Of a stretch of DNA of 54,536 nucleotides, positions 1 to 8,549 are shown in pieces. Position 1 is the stretch's first letter, and every line of letters begins with the position of its first letter. Made by a program: the position numbers and the translations under genes. The stretch is from Clostridia bacterium (GTDB lineage: Bacteria; Bacillota; Clostridia; Oscillospirales; CAG-272), in NCBI GenBank assembly GCA_017631325.1, contig JAGBTM010000045.1:135348-189883 (forward strand), read 5' to 3'. The notes under the pieces are model-generated. The model saw nothing but the letters and a program-made list of their open reading frames with translations, did no database searches and was not told the DNA's origin.

Positions 1-559
1 GCTCTATTCCGTCGGCCTCAGCGCGTTTCATAGCCTCCTTGCGATAATTCTCAAGCTCCTCAAGACGCGCCTCTCGTCCCTTGCCCTCGGATATAGTCAC
101 CTTTCTTAATATTCCGTAACGGCTTAAGAGGATATTTGATAAAATGCTCTCGGTATTCGACTTGCGCACAAAATTAACGCCTGCATCACCGTAGGGGATA
201 AGCACGGATACCGTCTCACCGTCGTCACGGTACTCTGCACCGCTGAAAAATCCGCTGGTTACAGCACCGCAAAGAGAGGCCTCGTAGGCTATCTCGTCAA
301 AGTATGAAATATCGAATATTTCAGGGGGGAAATGCGGAAGTATTTTGAAGGACTCGGCACGGTATAGCTCACGGCACTCGTCCTCTATCTCATATATAAG
401 CTCTGCGTCCTCGTGAGTGTCAAAGGATAACTCAACCTCAACGCGCATAGGCTCCTTGGTATATCTGAAGCTCGCTGAGTGAGAGCGCATAAGAAGCTCT
501 CTTTTTTCCTCCGTAGGACTGTACCTTGTAAACACGTCAAAAAATCTTTTTTCTGCCAT
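1..559 (-). CDS. polC: DNA polymerase III PolC-type, N-terminal part (runs off the window)
   Basis: This is the first ~186 codons of a minus-strand gene that continues beyond position 1. The protein begins MAEKRFFDVFTRYSPTEE and the visible part has no signal peptide or membrane segment. PolC is the replicative polymerase of low-GC Gram-positives, and its N-terminal region precedes the OB, exonuclease and polymerase domains, none of which is in view. The call rests on the acidic, alpha/beta N-terminal sequence and on position: polC follows rseP-ispG at the end of this conserved Firmicutes block. The ATG at 559 has a GAGG-type site about 10 bases upstream. The 205-base spacer before it (560-764) is T-rich on the plus strand and holds no convincing gene. 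Confidence is limited because the diagnostic domains are outside the window. Confidence 0.8.
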   Translation of the reverse strand, partial: MAEKRFFDVFTRYSPTEEKRELLMRSHSASFRYTKEPMRVEVELSFDTHEDAELIYEIEDECRELYRAESFKILPHFPPEIFDISYFDEIAYEASLCGAVTSGFFSGAEYRDDGETVSVLIPYGDAGVNFVRKSNTESILSNILLSRYGILRKVTISEGKGREARLEELENYRKEAMKRAEADGIE

Positions 560-764
560 AATTTAAACCTCTTTTTCTTTTATTTCCCTTTTTTACTTGA
601 AGGCCTTGATATTATCTCGCCCTCACGGAAAGCTAGGTCTTACACGTTTTAGAAGCCCTGATATTATCGCGCTTGCTATTTGTTTTATATTTGAATTGCG
701 TTTTATCTTGCGTTTTATTGCGCCTCGTTTTGTATTTTGTTGCGCTTCGTTTTGCTCTGTTCGT

Positions 765-1862
765 TTATGCTTTGCTTGGGCCTTGTTTTATGTTTTTTAT
801 TTCCTTTATGAGCGTGGGTATTATCTCGCTCTCGGAGATTTTGCCGACTATCTCGCCTTTTTTAAAGAGCACGGCGCAGCCGTCTCCGCCCGCAATACCT
901 ATATCAGCCTCGCGCGCCTCCCCCGGGCCGTTCACGGCACAGCCCATCAGCGCAACCTTAATGCTTAGATTATCAAGTCCCTCGTCCTCGAGCGTCGATT
1001 TAAAGCGCGAGCAGAGTGAGATAAGGTCTATTTTCGTTCTTCCGCAAGTCGGACAGGATATAATATCCACACCCGACGCCTCGCCGATATCGAGGGCCGA
1101 AAGAATTTCACGCGCAGCGCGTACCTCGTCGATAGGATTTGCGGTAAGTGATACTCTGACGGTATCACCTATTCCCTCGGACAGAAGCGTTCCTATACCT
1201 ATACTGCTTTTGATTATCGCAGAGCTGCCCGCTCCCGCCTCGGTTACTCCAAGGTGCAGGGGCGTGTCGGTTTTTTCTTTTAAAATTCGGTTTGCCACGA
1301 GCATATTATAAGTGCTCGAGGACTTAACCGATATTACCGTATCGTGAAAATCGAGCTCCCCAAGAATTGCCTCGTGACGCAAGGCGCTCTCTACGAGCGC
1401 TTCGGGTGTCGGCGCACCGTATTTCTTTAGAATATCCTCTTCAAGCGAGCCTGAATTGACGCCTATTCTGATAGGTACACCGTACTCCTTGCAGGCCGAA
1501 ACGACCTCCCTTATCTTGTCGCGAGAGCCGATGTTCCCCGGGTTAATACGAAGCTTGTCCGCACCCGCTCGAACAGCGGCGACGGCTATTTTATGACTAA
1601 AATGCACGTCGGCAACGAGGGGAGTATTTATCCCTCTCGATTTTAAAATCCTGAATATTTCGGCAGAGGCCTCGTCTGGAACGGTGAGCCTTATAATATC
1701 ACATCTAGCCGCCTCAAGCTCCAAAACCTGCTTGTAGGTTGCCTCAATATCGTGTGGGTCGGTGTTGGTCATAGACTGAATGGAAATTTTATGCTCCCCG
1801 CCTATTGTGAGCGCGCCAACCTTAACTGCGCGGCTTTTTCTTCTTATAGCGTTATAATCCAT
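765..1862 (-). CDS. ispG: 4-hydroxy-3-methylbut-2-enyl diphosphate synthase (IspG/GcpE)
   Basis: IspG converts 2-C-methyl-erythritol 2,4-cyclodiphosphate to HMBPP, the penultimate step of the MEP isoprenoid pathway, using an iron-sulfur cluster in the cytoplasm. The 365-residue protein has the bacterial two-domain length: an N-terminal TIM-barrel (start MDYNAIRRKS, with SIQSMTNTD near residue 27) and a C-terminal cluster domain. Cluster cysteines are visible at C270 and C273 (SCPTCGR) and C308 (ALMGCAVNGPGE), with the family's conserved Glu just after the last one. It lies 106 bases after rseP and upstream of polC, as in many Firmicutes. Together with dxr two genes away it places two MEP enzymes in this cluster. 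The ATG at 1862 has only a weak ribosome binding site, which fits expression from the upstream operon. Confidence 0.96.
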   Translation of the reverse strand: MDYNAIRRKSRAVKVGALTIGGEHKISIQSMTNTDPHDIEATYKQVLELEAARCDIIRLTVPDEASAEIFRILKSRGINTPLVADVHFSHKIAVAAVRAGADKLRINPGNIGSRDKIREVVSACKEYGVPIRIGVNSGSLEEDILKKYGAPTPEALVESALRHEAILGELDFHDTVISVKSSSTYNMLVANRILKEKTDTPLHLGVTEAGAGSSAIIKSSIGIGTLLSEGIGDTVRVSLTANPIDEVRAAREILSALDIGEASGVDIISCPTCGRTKIDLISLCSRFKSTLEDEGLDNLSIKVALMGCAVNGPGEAREADIGIAGGDGCAVLFKKGEIVGKISESEIIPTLIKEIKNIKQGPSKA

Positions 1863-1968
1863 ATTTTAATAGTCCGAAGCCTTTTTCATTTTGTTTTTCG
1901 TTTTTTGCTTTTAAGACTTAATCTTATTCGGTTTATCCCGAGTTGCTCTTCTTGGATTTTCGTCTGTC

Positions 1969-3021
1969 TTATAGGAAGAAAATCTGAACTACGTCCTTTA
2001 TCATTATGAACAGTGAAAATCCAAGAAGCAGGAAAAGTCCCACACCGTTTACAGTGGCCTCGATATGCTTTGGAATACGGCGGCGCGTCACTATCTCTAT
2101 GAGTATGGTAAGGATTCTTCCACCGTCCAAGGCAGGAATGGGCAAAAGGTTCATAACACCGAGGTTAATGCTTATAAGCGCTGTTATATAGAGCAGCATA
2201 TCTATTCCCTTTTTGGCGGCGTCACCTATTGCGCTGGATATACCGACAGGACCTGATATAGCCTCAACCGTATATCTGCCGACAATGAGGTCATAGATAG
2301 ACTCCCAGCACATACGGACGAGCAAGGCACCCTTTGTGAATGCGTAGCGCATCACCGTAAAGAAGTTCTTTTCCTCTTTGTAAACCTTGAAATCTATGCT
2401 TCCAAAGACCTGCCCCTGCTCACCGACGGTGGGAAATACTACGTTATCTAACGTTATCTCCTCTCCGTCTCTGATTACGGTTACCGAAATCGGCTCGTAG
2501 CCCGAGCGCATTATCTCGTAGGAAAGCTCGTCTGAAATAGATACCGTCTTGCCGTTTATTTTGACTACCGTGTCACCGACCTCAAGGCCTGAGTCACTAG
2601 AGCTAACCGTGTATCCGGTTTTGTCAAGAGGAACGAACTCGCCTATCGTCGTGCCTCCTATATCGACCATAAAGGTAAATATAACCATCACGATAAAGCC
2701 TGCTATTATATTGACCGCGGCGCCAGCTGCGGTTATGATAAATCTCTGCCACGCAGGTTTTTTATCAAATGAATTGGGATCCTCACTCTCACCGTCCTCG
2801 CCTGCCATAGCAACGTAACCGCCGAATGGCACGGCCGAGATGGCGTAGGTGATGTTGGTCTTCTTTGAGGTATATTGCAATATCTTTGGACCCATACCTA
2901 TCGAGAACTCAAGGATTTTAACCCCGAAAATGCGCGCAAAGACATAATGTCCAAGCTCGTGTATAAGTATAAGCAGGCCAAATACGAGTACTGCTATGAA
3001 AATCGTGCTGATTGTACCCAA
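1969..3021 (-). CDS. rseP: RIP metalloprotease RseP (site-2 protease)
   Basis: Membrane-embedded zinc protease that cuts membrane-bound anti-sigma factors or signal peptides. The active-site motif HELGH falls at residues 21-25 of the first membrane helix. A PDZ domain occupies roughly residues 110-190, and the second zinc-site motif NLLPIPALDGGR lies near the C-terminus, with four membrane helices overall. I chose the TTG at 3021 as start: a GGAG site sits 7 bases upstream and the protein then starts directly at the first helix, as in the family. The longer reading from a GTG at 3102 would overlap the 3' end of dxr by 49 bases and add an uncharacteristic 27-residue Lys/Arg-rich extension. Translation from TTG gives 350 residues, a normal size. 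It lies 32 bases after dxr. Confidence 0.94.
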   Translation of the reverse strand: MGTISTIFIAVLVFGLLILIHELGHYVFARIFGVKILEFSIGMGPKILQYTSKKTNITYAISAVPFGGYVAMAGEDGESEDPNSFDKKPAWQRFIITAAGAAVNIIAGFIVMVIFTFMVDIGGTTIGEFVPLDKTGYTVSSSDSGLEVGDTVVKINGKTVSISDELSYEIMRSGYEPISVTVIRDGEEITLDNVVFPTVGEQGQVFGSIDFKVYKEEKNFFTVMRYAFTKGALLVRMCWESIYDLIVGRYTVEAISGPVGISSAIGDAAKKGIDMLLYITALISINLGVMNLLPIPALDGGRILTILIEIVTRRRIPKHIEATVNGVGLFLLLGFSLFIMIKDVVQIFFL

Positions 3022-3053
3022 ACCGTTTCTCCGTTTCGATTGTTTTGCTTTGT

Positions 3054-4205
3054 TTATCTTGTGATTTTTTCTTTCATTTTTGCTCTTGCCTCTCTGTCGC
3101 ACTCGAGTATTCCGTCAAGGCTATCTACAAGGTTTAGACCGTGGAGGCTCCCGTAAACTCCGGCGATAAGCTCGCTGATGTCAAAAAAGGTTATTTTGCC
3201 CTCGAGGAAAGCCTCAACGGCAACCTCGTCAAGCGCATTTAATACAGCGGGATAAGCACCGCCGTCGCGTATCGATTGCCTTGCGAGAGAAAGAAGAGGA
3301 AAGGCGTCGGTATCTGGCTTATAAAAGGTCAAAGAGCCGACCCGTGTTAAATCCAGCTGAGATACGAGGCTCTCGCTTCTATTTGGATATTCGATGGCGT
3401 ACTGAATACAGGAACGCATATCGGGTAGCGAGAACTGTCCTATCATAATATTATCAATATATTCGACGGCTGAGTGAAGTATGCTCTCTCTGTGCACTAC
3501 TACCTCAATTTGCGACTCGTCTACTCCGAACAGGTGCGACGCTTCTATAATCTCAAAGCCCTTGTTCATAAGAGTGGCGCTGTCGGTACTGATTTTCTTG
3601 CCCATTTTCCAGGTTGGGTGGTTAAGCGCGTCGCCGAGAGTAACAGACTTTAGCTCCTCACGGCTCTTGCCGAAGAACGGTCCACCCGAGGCGGTTAAAA
3701 TGAGGCGACGTATCTCGTCCCTCTTGCCCGACGCCATAGACTGAAAAATGGCAGAATGCTCGCTGTCGACGGGAATTATAGAACAAGACGCGCGTCGAGC
3801 CTGCGCCATAACTATATCTCCTGCTACAACAAGCGACTCCTTGTTGGCGAGGGCAAGCGTTTTCCCCTCACTTATCGTGCGAAGAGTTGGTGCGAGCCCG
3901 GCTTTGCCGAGAATTGCGTTGATTACCGTGTCTGCCTCGCTCTCGGAAATACCCTCGAGTATTCCCTCCTCGCCTGAATATACCTTGATATCGGTATCGG
4001 CAAGACGAACGCGAAGCTCTGAGGCAGAGCTCTCATCGGCCATCGCAACAGCGCGTGGCTTGTAAGCTCTTGCCATATTTTCAAGAGCTGATATATTGCT
4101 GCACCCTGACATAAAATCAACGTGGCAGCCTTTATTTTTTGCTACCTCAAGCGCCTGACGGCCAACAGAGCCGCTGACGCCGAGTATGGCTACGGTTTTT
4201 TTCAT
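3054..4205 (-). CDS. dxr: 1-deoxy-D-xylulose 5-phosphate reductoisomerase
   Basis: Dxr makes 2-C-methyl-D-erythritol 4-phosphate from DXP with NADPH, the committed step of the MEP pathway, in the cytoplasm. The 383-residue protein starts with the NADPH-binding loop ILGVSGSVGRQAL at about residues 7-19. The metal- and substrate-binding segments PVDSEHSAIFQ (near residue 145) and STDSATLMNKGFEII (near residue 205) match the family. The ATG at 4205 has a GGAG site 7 bases upstream. It sits between cdsA (87 bases upstream) and rseP in the canonical Firmicutes order. The NADPH loop has V and S where most homologues have T and S/T, a mild variation. Function is secure. Confidence 0.97.
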   Translation of the reverse strand: MKKTVAILGVSGSVGRQALEVAKNKGCHVDFMSGCSNISALENMARAYKPRAVAMADESSASELRVRLADTDIKVYSGEEGILEGISESEADTVINAILGKAGLAPTLRTISEGKTLALANKESLVVAGDIVMAQARRASCSIIPVDSEHSAIFQSMASGKRDEIRRLILTASGGPFFGKSREELKSVTLGDALNHPTWKMGKKISTDSATLMNKGFEIIEASHLFGVDESQIEVVVHRESILHSAVEYIDNIMIGQFSLPDMRSCIQYAIEYPNRSESLVSQLDLTRVGSLTFYKPDTDAFPLLSLARQSIRDGGAYPAVLNALDEVAVEAFLEGKITFFDISELIAGVYGSLHGLNLVDSLDGILECDREARAKMKEKITR

Positions 4206-4292
4206 TTTATCTCCATCATATACTAGGGTAAAAATATGAAATCCTTACCGTTCTAAAAACCGCCACACAAAACGGCGGCGGTTGTAGTTTTC

Positions 4293-5123
4293 TTATTTAA
4301 ATGGGGGAAATACGAGGCAGATTATAAGCAGGGGTGTTGCTACGGCAAAAACCGAGTCGAACCTATCCATAACTCCGCCATGGCCGGGAAGAAGATTTCC
4401 GTAATCCTTAACGCCGTTTTCCCTCTTTATGAGAGAGGCAACGAGGTCACCGACCTGAGAGATTATCGAAAGGACAAATCCCGAGAGCGCAAGAGAAATA
4501 TAATTTACCTCGGCATCGGAAATGAGAGAGACCACAAATCCGTATGCCATACACAATACGACCGCAAACACGACGCCGCCTATCGAGCCCTCCACCGTCT
4601 TTTTGGGGCTTATCTCGGGAATGAGCTTGTGTTTGCCAAACATTGAGCCAACGAAGTACGCCATAACGTCACTGCCCCAAGCGGCAAAAAACACGAGCAT
4701 TACCGTGAACATTCCCTCGTCGCAATAACGAAGAGTGGAAAGAGAGGTGAGCGAGATAACAGCGTATGTAAATGACACAAAGGCCTCGCCTATCTTAGAA
4801 AAGGCAACCGCACCGCGCGAAAATACCGAAATACACATAAGGTAAAGCAGGTACGCGAAAACAACTCCCGCTACCGAGAGCAAATACACTATTCTCATCT
4901 CACCCGGGATAAAATAGGATATAAGGGGCAGCGATACCGAAATAACGTAGGCCGGGACCGAAACGAGCCATCTGCGGTCAACACCTATTACTCTGTATAG
5001 CTCAAATATTGCGCCAAGTGACAAAAGCGAAAGGGCTATCGGATATACGATATACTGTGAAAAAATCAACACGGGGAGCGCTATTGCCACTAAAATGACG
5101 GCGGTTATCGTCCTTGTTTTCAT
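4293..5123 (-). CDS. cdsA: phosphatidate cytidylyltransferase (CDP-diacylglycerol synthase)
   Basis: An integral membrane enzyme that activates phosphatidic acid with CTP for phospholipid synthesis. The 276-residue protein has about eight hydrophobic segments and the C-terminal family signature: SLIKRENGVKDYG followed by LLPGHGGVMDRFDS (about residues 232-260), containing the conserved Lys, Asp and HGG..DR residues. A GGTGG ribosome binding site precedes the ATG at 5123. It lies downstream of uppS, the expected order, but here the two are separated by 352 bases that hold a degenerate tandem repeat, so it may not be tightly co-translated with uppS. Confidence 0.96.
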   Translation of the reverse strand: MKTRTITAVILVAIALPVLIFSQYIVYPIALSLLSLGAIFELYRVIGVDRRWLVSVPAYVISVSLPLISYFIPGEMRIVYLLSVAGVVFAYLLYLMCISVFSRGAVAFSKIGEAFVSFTYAVISLTSLSTLRYCDEGMFTVMLVFFAAWGSDVMAYFVGSMFGKHKLIPEISPKKTVEGSIGGVVFAVVLCMAYGFVVSLISDAEVNYISLALSGFVLSIISQVGDLVASLIKRENGVKDYGNLLPGHGGVMDRFDSVFAVATPLLIICLVFPPFK

Positions 5124-5475
5124 TTTAATACCACCTAAAATTTATAAAAGTTTATGGCCTGAGGTTTAAGGCTTATGCTTTCAATTTAAAATCGGTAATC
5201 CGCAAAGGGCGCTTGGCTGTGCTACTCTTTGTGCTGTGGATTTGGATTTTCCCTTGAAATTTCGCCTTATAATCGGGCACCGTTTTTCAAAGTCAAAATT
5301 ATACTGCTACAAATCTTACCGCACACAACGTGTACAAATCTTACAGGATACAATTCATCTAGATTTTACTGCGTGCGATTTGAACGGATTTTACTGCGTA
5401 CGATGCGTGCAAATTTTAATGCGCGCAACGTGCACGGATTTACTGCGTAATGATACTCTGTTGACGCGGCCTCGA
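5124..5475. other. gene-free spacer between cdsA and uppS
   Basis: No supportable gene here. The stretch next to cdsA (about 5124-5300) is AT-rich and unstructured. The half next to uppS (about 5310-5450) is an imperfect tandem repeat, listed separately. It interrupts an otherwise compact operon, so it is either transcribed as part of the mRNA or contains a promoter for cdsA that I could not identify. Confidence 0.7.
5310..5450. repeat. degenerate ~25-bp tandem repeat, about six units
   Basis: Six successive units of 24-26 bases can be laid out by eye. They start at about 5310, 5335, 5361, 5385, 5410 and 5435. The approximate consensus is CAAATTTTACTGCGTGCAAC followed by about five bases resembling GTGCA. 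Units differ at several positions, so the array is old. It contains CpG-rich cores in an otherwise AT-rich spacer. There is no spacer/repeat alternation, so it is not CRISPR. Function unknown. Confidence 0.7.
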
Positions 5476-6177
5476 TCAAAGGCCACCGTACCGACGTTTT
5501 CTGTGCGTATACTCGTCAAGAGAGGAAATGATATCCTCGGGTGTAATATCGGGCCAGAGCTTATCAAGAATTACGTACTCGGAATAAGCGCTCTGCCAGA
5601 TTAAAAAATTTGACGTGCGAAGCTCCCCGCCCGTTCTGATTATAAGGTCTGGGTCGGGCATCGCGCGTGTGTAGAGGTGGCGCGAGAGCGTCTGCTCGTC
5701 AATGGCTGTTGCCCCCTCGCGTATAGCCTCGTTTACTGCGTGCAAAATTTCGGCTCTGCCACCGTAGTTAAGAGCCACAGCGCAGGTATACTCGCCCCCG
5801 CGCGAGATTTTTTCTGCGTATTCACAGCTCTCCCTGAGTTCCTTGTCAAGAGGTGTAAGGTCACCGATAAAGCGTATGCTAAGCCTCGCGTCAGATTTGA
5901 TTTCAGGAATAACCGTATCGTTGAGATATCGGTAAATCAACGACATTATTGCCGATACCTCAGCCCTCGGGCGTTTCCAATTTTCAGTAGAAAACGCATA
6001 CAGGGTAACGAAGTGAACCTCTTTTTCAAAAAGCGCCCTCAAAACAGCAGAGATAGCTCTCGCGCCCGCTATATGCCCCTCGCATCTGTCGAGAGAGCGC
6101 TGCGTGGCCCACCTGCCGTTGCCGTCCATTATAATAGCTACGGAATTTGGTGTGGCGCTTTTTGAAAAATCACTCAT
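5476..6177 (-). CDS. uppS: isoprenyl transferase (undecaprenyl diphosphate synthase)
   Basis: Adds isopentenyl units in cis to farnesyl-PP to make the C55 lipid carrier used for peptidoglycan and wall polymers. The 233-residue protein has the cis-prenyltransferase start IIMDGNGRWA with catalytic Asp18. It also has the C-terminal pyrophosphate-binding segment DLIIRTGGELRTSNFL (about residues 184-199) and the closing segment QSAYSEY. No membrane helix is present, as expected for this peripheral enzyme. A GAGGT site lies just upstream of the ATG at 6177. The gene is 17 bases downstream of frr, suggesting co-transcription. Confidence 0.97.
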   Translation of the reverse strand: MSDFSKSATPNSVAIIMDGNGRWATQRSLDRCEGHIAGARAISAVLRALFEKEVHFVTLYAFSTENWKRPRAEVSAIMSLIYRYLNDTVIPEIKSDARLSIRFIGDLTPLDKELRESCEYAEKISRGGEYTCAVALNYGGRAEILHAVNEAIREGATAIDEQTLSRHLYTRAMPDPDLIIRTGGELRTSNFLIWQSAYSEYVILDKLWPDITPEDIISSLDEYTHRKRRYGGL

Positions 6178-6194
6178 AAATACCTCGGGAAATC

Positions 6195-6749
6195 CTAGAT
6201 TTCCATAATCTCCTTGGTCTTAGCCGCGGTTATGGTGTCGATTTCCTTTATGTACTTATCGGTAAGGTCCTGTATGAGCTTATCCGACTGCTTTGCCTCG
6301 TCCTCGGTCATAAGAGAGTTCTTCTTATCAGCCTTTACCTTGTCGTTAGCATCGCGACGAATGTTGCGGATAGCAACCTTAGCGTCCTCACCAAGCTTGG
6401 ATATCTGCTTAGAAAGCTCCTTTCTGCGCTCCTCGGTTGTGGGTGGGAAAACAAGACGGATAGATGTTCCGTCGCTCTGGGGATTAATACCGAGATCAGA
6501 GGTAAGTATTCCCTTCTCTATGCCCTTAATAGCAGTTTTGTCCCACGCGGTAATTACTATCGTGCGCGCGTCGGTCACCTTGATCTCCGCGATAGAGGAA
6601 ATGGGGGTAGGCGAGCCGTAGTAATCCACGCTAATCTTCTTAAGAACGTCAGGGTTAGCTCTGCCCGCTCTTATGGTAGAAAGATTTTCGGAATATGAAG
6701 AAATGCTCTTTTTCATTCGAGCTTCATAATCTTTTGTATCTAATTTCAT
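6195..6749 (-). CDS. frr: ribosome recycling factor
   Basis: Splits post-termination ribosomes together with EF-G. The 184-residue protein has normal length and the family landmarks: STIRAGRANPDVLKKI near residues 24-39, YYGSPTPISSIAEI in the second domain, and a long charged C-terminal helix rich in Lys and Asp. The start has a strong GGAGG site 7 bases upstream. It lies 70 bases after pyrH and 17 bases before uppS, the usual pyrH-frr-uppS order. Confidence 0.98.
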   Translation of the reverse strand: MKLDTKDYEARMKKSISSYSENLSTIRAGRANPDVLKKISVDYYGSPTPISSIAEIKVTDARTIVITAWDKTAIKGIEKGILTSDLGINPQSDGTSIRLVFPPTTEERRKELSKQISKLGEDAKVAIRNIRRDANDKVKADKKNSLMTEDEAKQSDKLIQDLTDKYIKEIDTITAAKTKEIMEI

Positions 6750-6819
6750 ATAACGTCCTCCGTAATATTTTAGTAAAAAAGTAGGGTTTTATACAGTCTC
6801 TTTTGCTTTTGCCGACCAA

Positions 6820-7518
6820 TTACTCGGCAACCACGACGGTTCCGAGAGCCTCTCCCCTGACAGCCTTGATAATATCCTCGGGCGTCTTAAGTCCGAAAAC
6901 TCTAATAGGCATACCTACCGAGCAGCAGAATGCCGTGGCGGTTGCGTCAATAGCTCCGAGCTTGCGAGCCAGCATTTCCGAGGCAGTAATCTTCTCTATA
7001 CGCTCGGCGTTCGGGTTCTTTGAGGGGTCATCGGTGTAGATGTAGTCAACGTTCTTTGCCATAAGCATGAGGTCAGCTCCGATTTCGGACGCTCTGACAG
7101 CTCCTGCCGTATCAGTCGAGAGGAAAGGAACACCAAGTCCGCCGCCAAAGATTACAATACTGCCGCCTTTAAGAAGCGAAATTGCCTTTTCAGCAGAATA
7201 GCCCTCTGCAAAGGGTGACATAGCCACGGAGCTCAGCACCTCTGCCGAGCCACCGGCTCTGATTACTGCGTCTTTAAGACAGATGGAGTTAATAACCGTT
7301 GCGAGCATTCCCATACGGTCTGCGGCGGTACGGTCCATATCGGTACCCTGTCTGCCACGCCATATATTTCCCGCTCCAACAACAACGGCAAGCTCGTAGC
7401 CCTCCTTAACGAGAGCGACCAGAGAGGCCGCAACTCTGTCTACAAAGGAATTGTCGTAAAGCTCGCCCGAGCCGTGCGCCAGCGCTTCGCCGGATAGCTT
7501 GAGAAGAATTCTTTTCAT
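6820..7518 (-). CDS. pyrH: UMP kinase
   Basis: Phosphorylates UMP to UDP in pyrimidine nucleotide synthesis; bacterial PyrH is a hexameric amino-acid-kinase-fold enzyme unrelated to eukaryotic UMP kinase. The 232-residue protein starts KRILLKLSGEAL, the phosphate-binding N-terminus. It contains VVGAGNIWRGRQG near residue 45 and DRTAADRMGMLATVIN near residue 62, all family hallmarks. Usually rpsB-tsf lie upstream; here a split transketolase pair takes that place. The spacer before the ATG holds an 11-bp stem hairpin (7548-7583). The ribosome binding site is weak. Confidence 0.97.
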   Translation of the reverse strand: MKRILLKLSGEALAHGSGELYDNSFVDRVAASLVALVKEGYELAVVVGAGNIWRGRQGTDMDRTAADRMGMLATVINSICLKDAVIRAGGSAEVLSSVAMSPFAEGYSAEKAISLLKGGSIVIFGGGLGVPFLSTDTAGAVRASEIGADLMLMAKNVDYIYTDDPSKNPNAERIEKITASEMLARKLGAIDATATAFCCSVGMPIRVFGLKTPEDIIKAVRGEALGTVVVAE

Positions 7519-7547
7519 AAGCCGTTTACCATTTACCTTCCGTAGTG

Positions 7548-7583
7548 CTCACGCGCACGCTACACGTGTGAGGTGCGCGTGAG
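7548..7583 (-). other. hairpin between transketolase C-half and pyrH
   Basis: The arms CTCACGCGCAC and GTGCGCGTGAG form a perfect 11-bp stem around a 14-base loop. On the minus-strand transcript it is not followed by a T-run, so it is not a standard terminator. It could be an RNA-processing or stability element separating the transketolase and pyrH parts of one transcript. Confidence 0.6.
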
Positions 7584-7590
7584 AACATAA

Positions 7591-8538
7591 TTATTTTTTG
7601 AGCGCGATAGCTGCCTTTGCCTTGTTCTTAATATTCTCTGCGGTGAGACCGTACATCTCGAGAAGCGCGGGAACCTTGCCGCTCTTACCGAACTTATCCT
7701 CAACGCCTACGCGGAGTGCGGGAACCGGGTACGCCTCTGCAAGAGCCTCGCATACTGCAGAGCCAAGACCTCCGATTATGCTGTGCTCCTCTGCGGTAAC
7801 TACTGCGCCGGTCTTCTTAGCCGAGGCTACGATAAGCTCAGTGTCAAGAGGCTTGATGGTATGTATATTGATAACCTCTGCGCTGATACCCTCTGCCATA
7901 AGAAGCTCTGCGGCCTCGTAAGCGAGGTGAACCATAAATCCGGTTGCTACGATAGTAACGTCCTTTCCCTCACGGTAGGTTACGCCCTTGCCGATCTCGA
8001 ACTTATAATCAGCAACGAGCTCGGGAGTGAGATTAGGAACTGCAAATCTTCCAAATCTTAAGTAGCAGGGGCCGTCGTGGTTGAGAGCCGCCTCTACTGC
8101 CGCATAAGCCTCGGTGGCGTCAGCGGGACAAAGAACAGTCATACCGGGAATGGTACGCATAAGTGCGAGGTCCTCACTGCACTGATGCGTTGCGCCGTCC
8201 TCACCAACGGTGATAGACGCGTGAGTTCCAACAATGTTTACGTTGAGGTGGGGGTATCCGATAGAGTTTCTTATCTGCTCGTAGGCTCTGCCTGCCGCAA
8301 ACATAGCGAAGGAGGTGGCAAAAACCTTCTTGCCGGTGGAAGCGATGCCTGCCGCAACGCTCACCATATTGCCCTCTGCTATACCGCAGTCAAAAAATCT
8401 CTCGGGGAATTTCTTCTTAAAGGTACCCGTCTTGGTAGCTGCCGCAAGGTCAGCGTCAAGCACGAGGAAATCGTATTTTTCACCGAGCGAGGCGAGTGCT
8501 TCGCCATAGCTCTCTCTTGTTGCTTTCTTATCTGCCAT
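7591..8538 (-). CDS. transketolase, C-terminal subunit
   Basis: The second half of a two-gene transketolase: pyrimidine-binding domain plus C-terminal domain of a thiamine-diphosphate enzyme that moves two-carbon units between sugar phosphates. The 315-residue protein contains the family segments DCGIAEGNMVSVAAGIAS (catalytic Glu near residue 55) and GTHASITVGEDGATHQ near residue 104. The last ~120 residues form the TK_C domain. It is 11 bases downstream of the N-terminal subunit gene and has a GGAGA site upstream of the ATG at 8538. The closest alternative, 1-deoxyxylulose-5-phosphate synthase, is a single long chain with different motifs. Confidence 0.95.
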   Translation of the reverse strand: MADKKATRESYGEALASLGEKYDFLVLDADLAAATKTGTFKKKFPERFFDCGIAEGNMVSVAAGIASTGKKVFATSFAMFAAGRAYEQIRNSIGYPHLNVNIVGTHASITVGEDGATHQCSEDLALMRTIPGMTVLCPADATEAYAAVEAALNHDGPCYLRFGRFAVPNLTPELVADYKFEIGKGVTYREGKDVTIVATGFMVHLAYEAAELLMAEGISAEVINIHTIKPLDTELIVASAKKTGAVVTAEEHSIIGGLGSAVCEALAEAYPVPALRVGVEDKFGKSGKVPALLEMYGLTAENIKNKAKAAIALKK

Positions 8539-8549
8539 GTCCGTTCTCC

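Noticed and set aside
3022..3102. 27-residue N-terminal extension of RseP from a GTG
   Set aside because: It would overlap dxr, lacks a ribosome binding site, and the TTG at 3021 has a well-placed GGAG.
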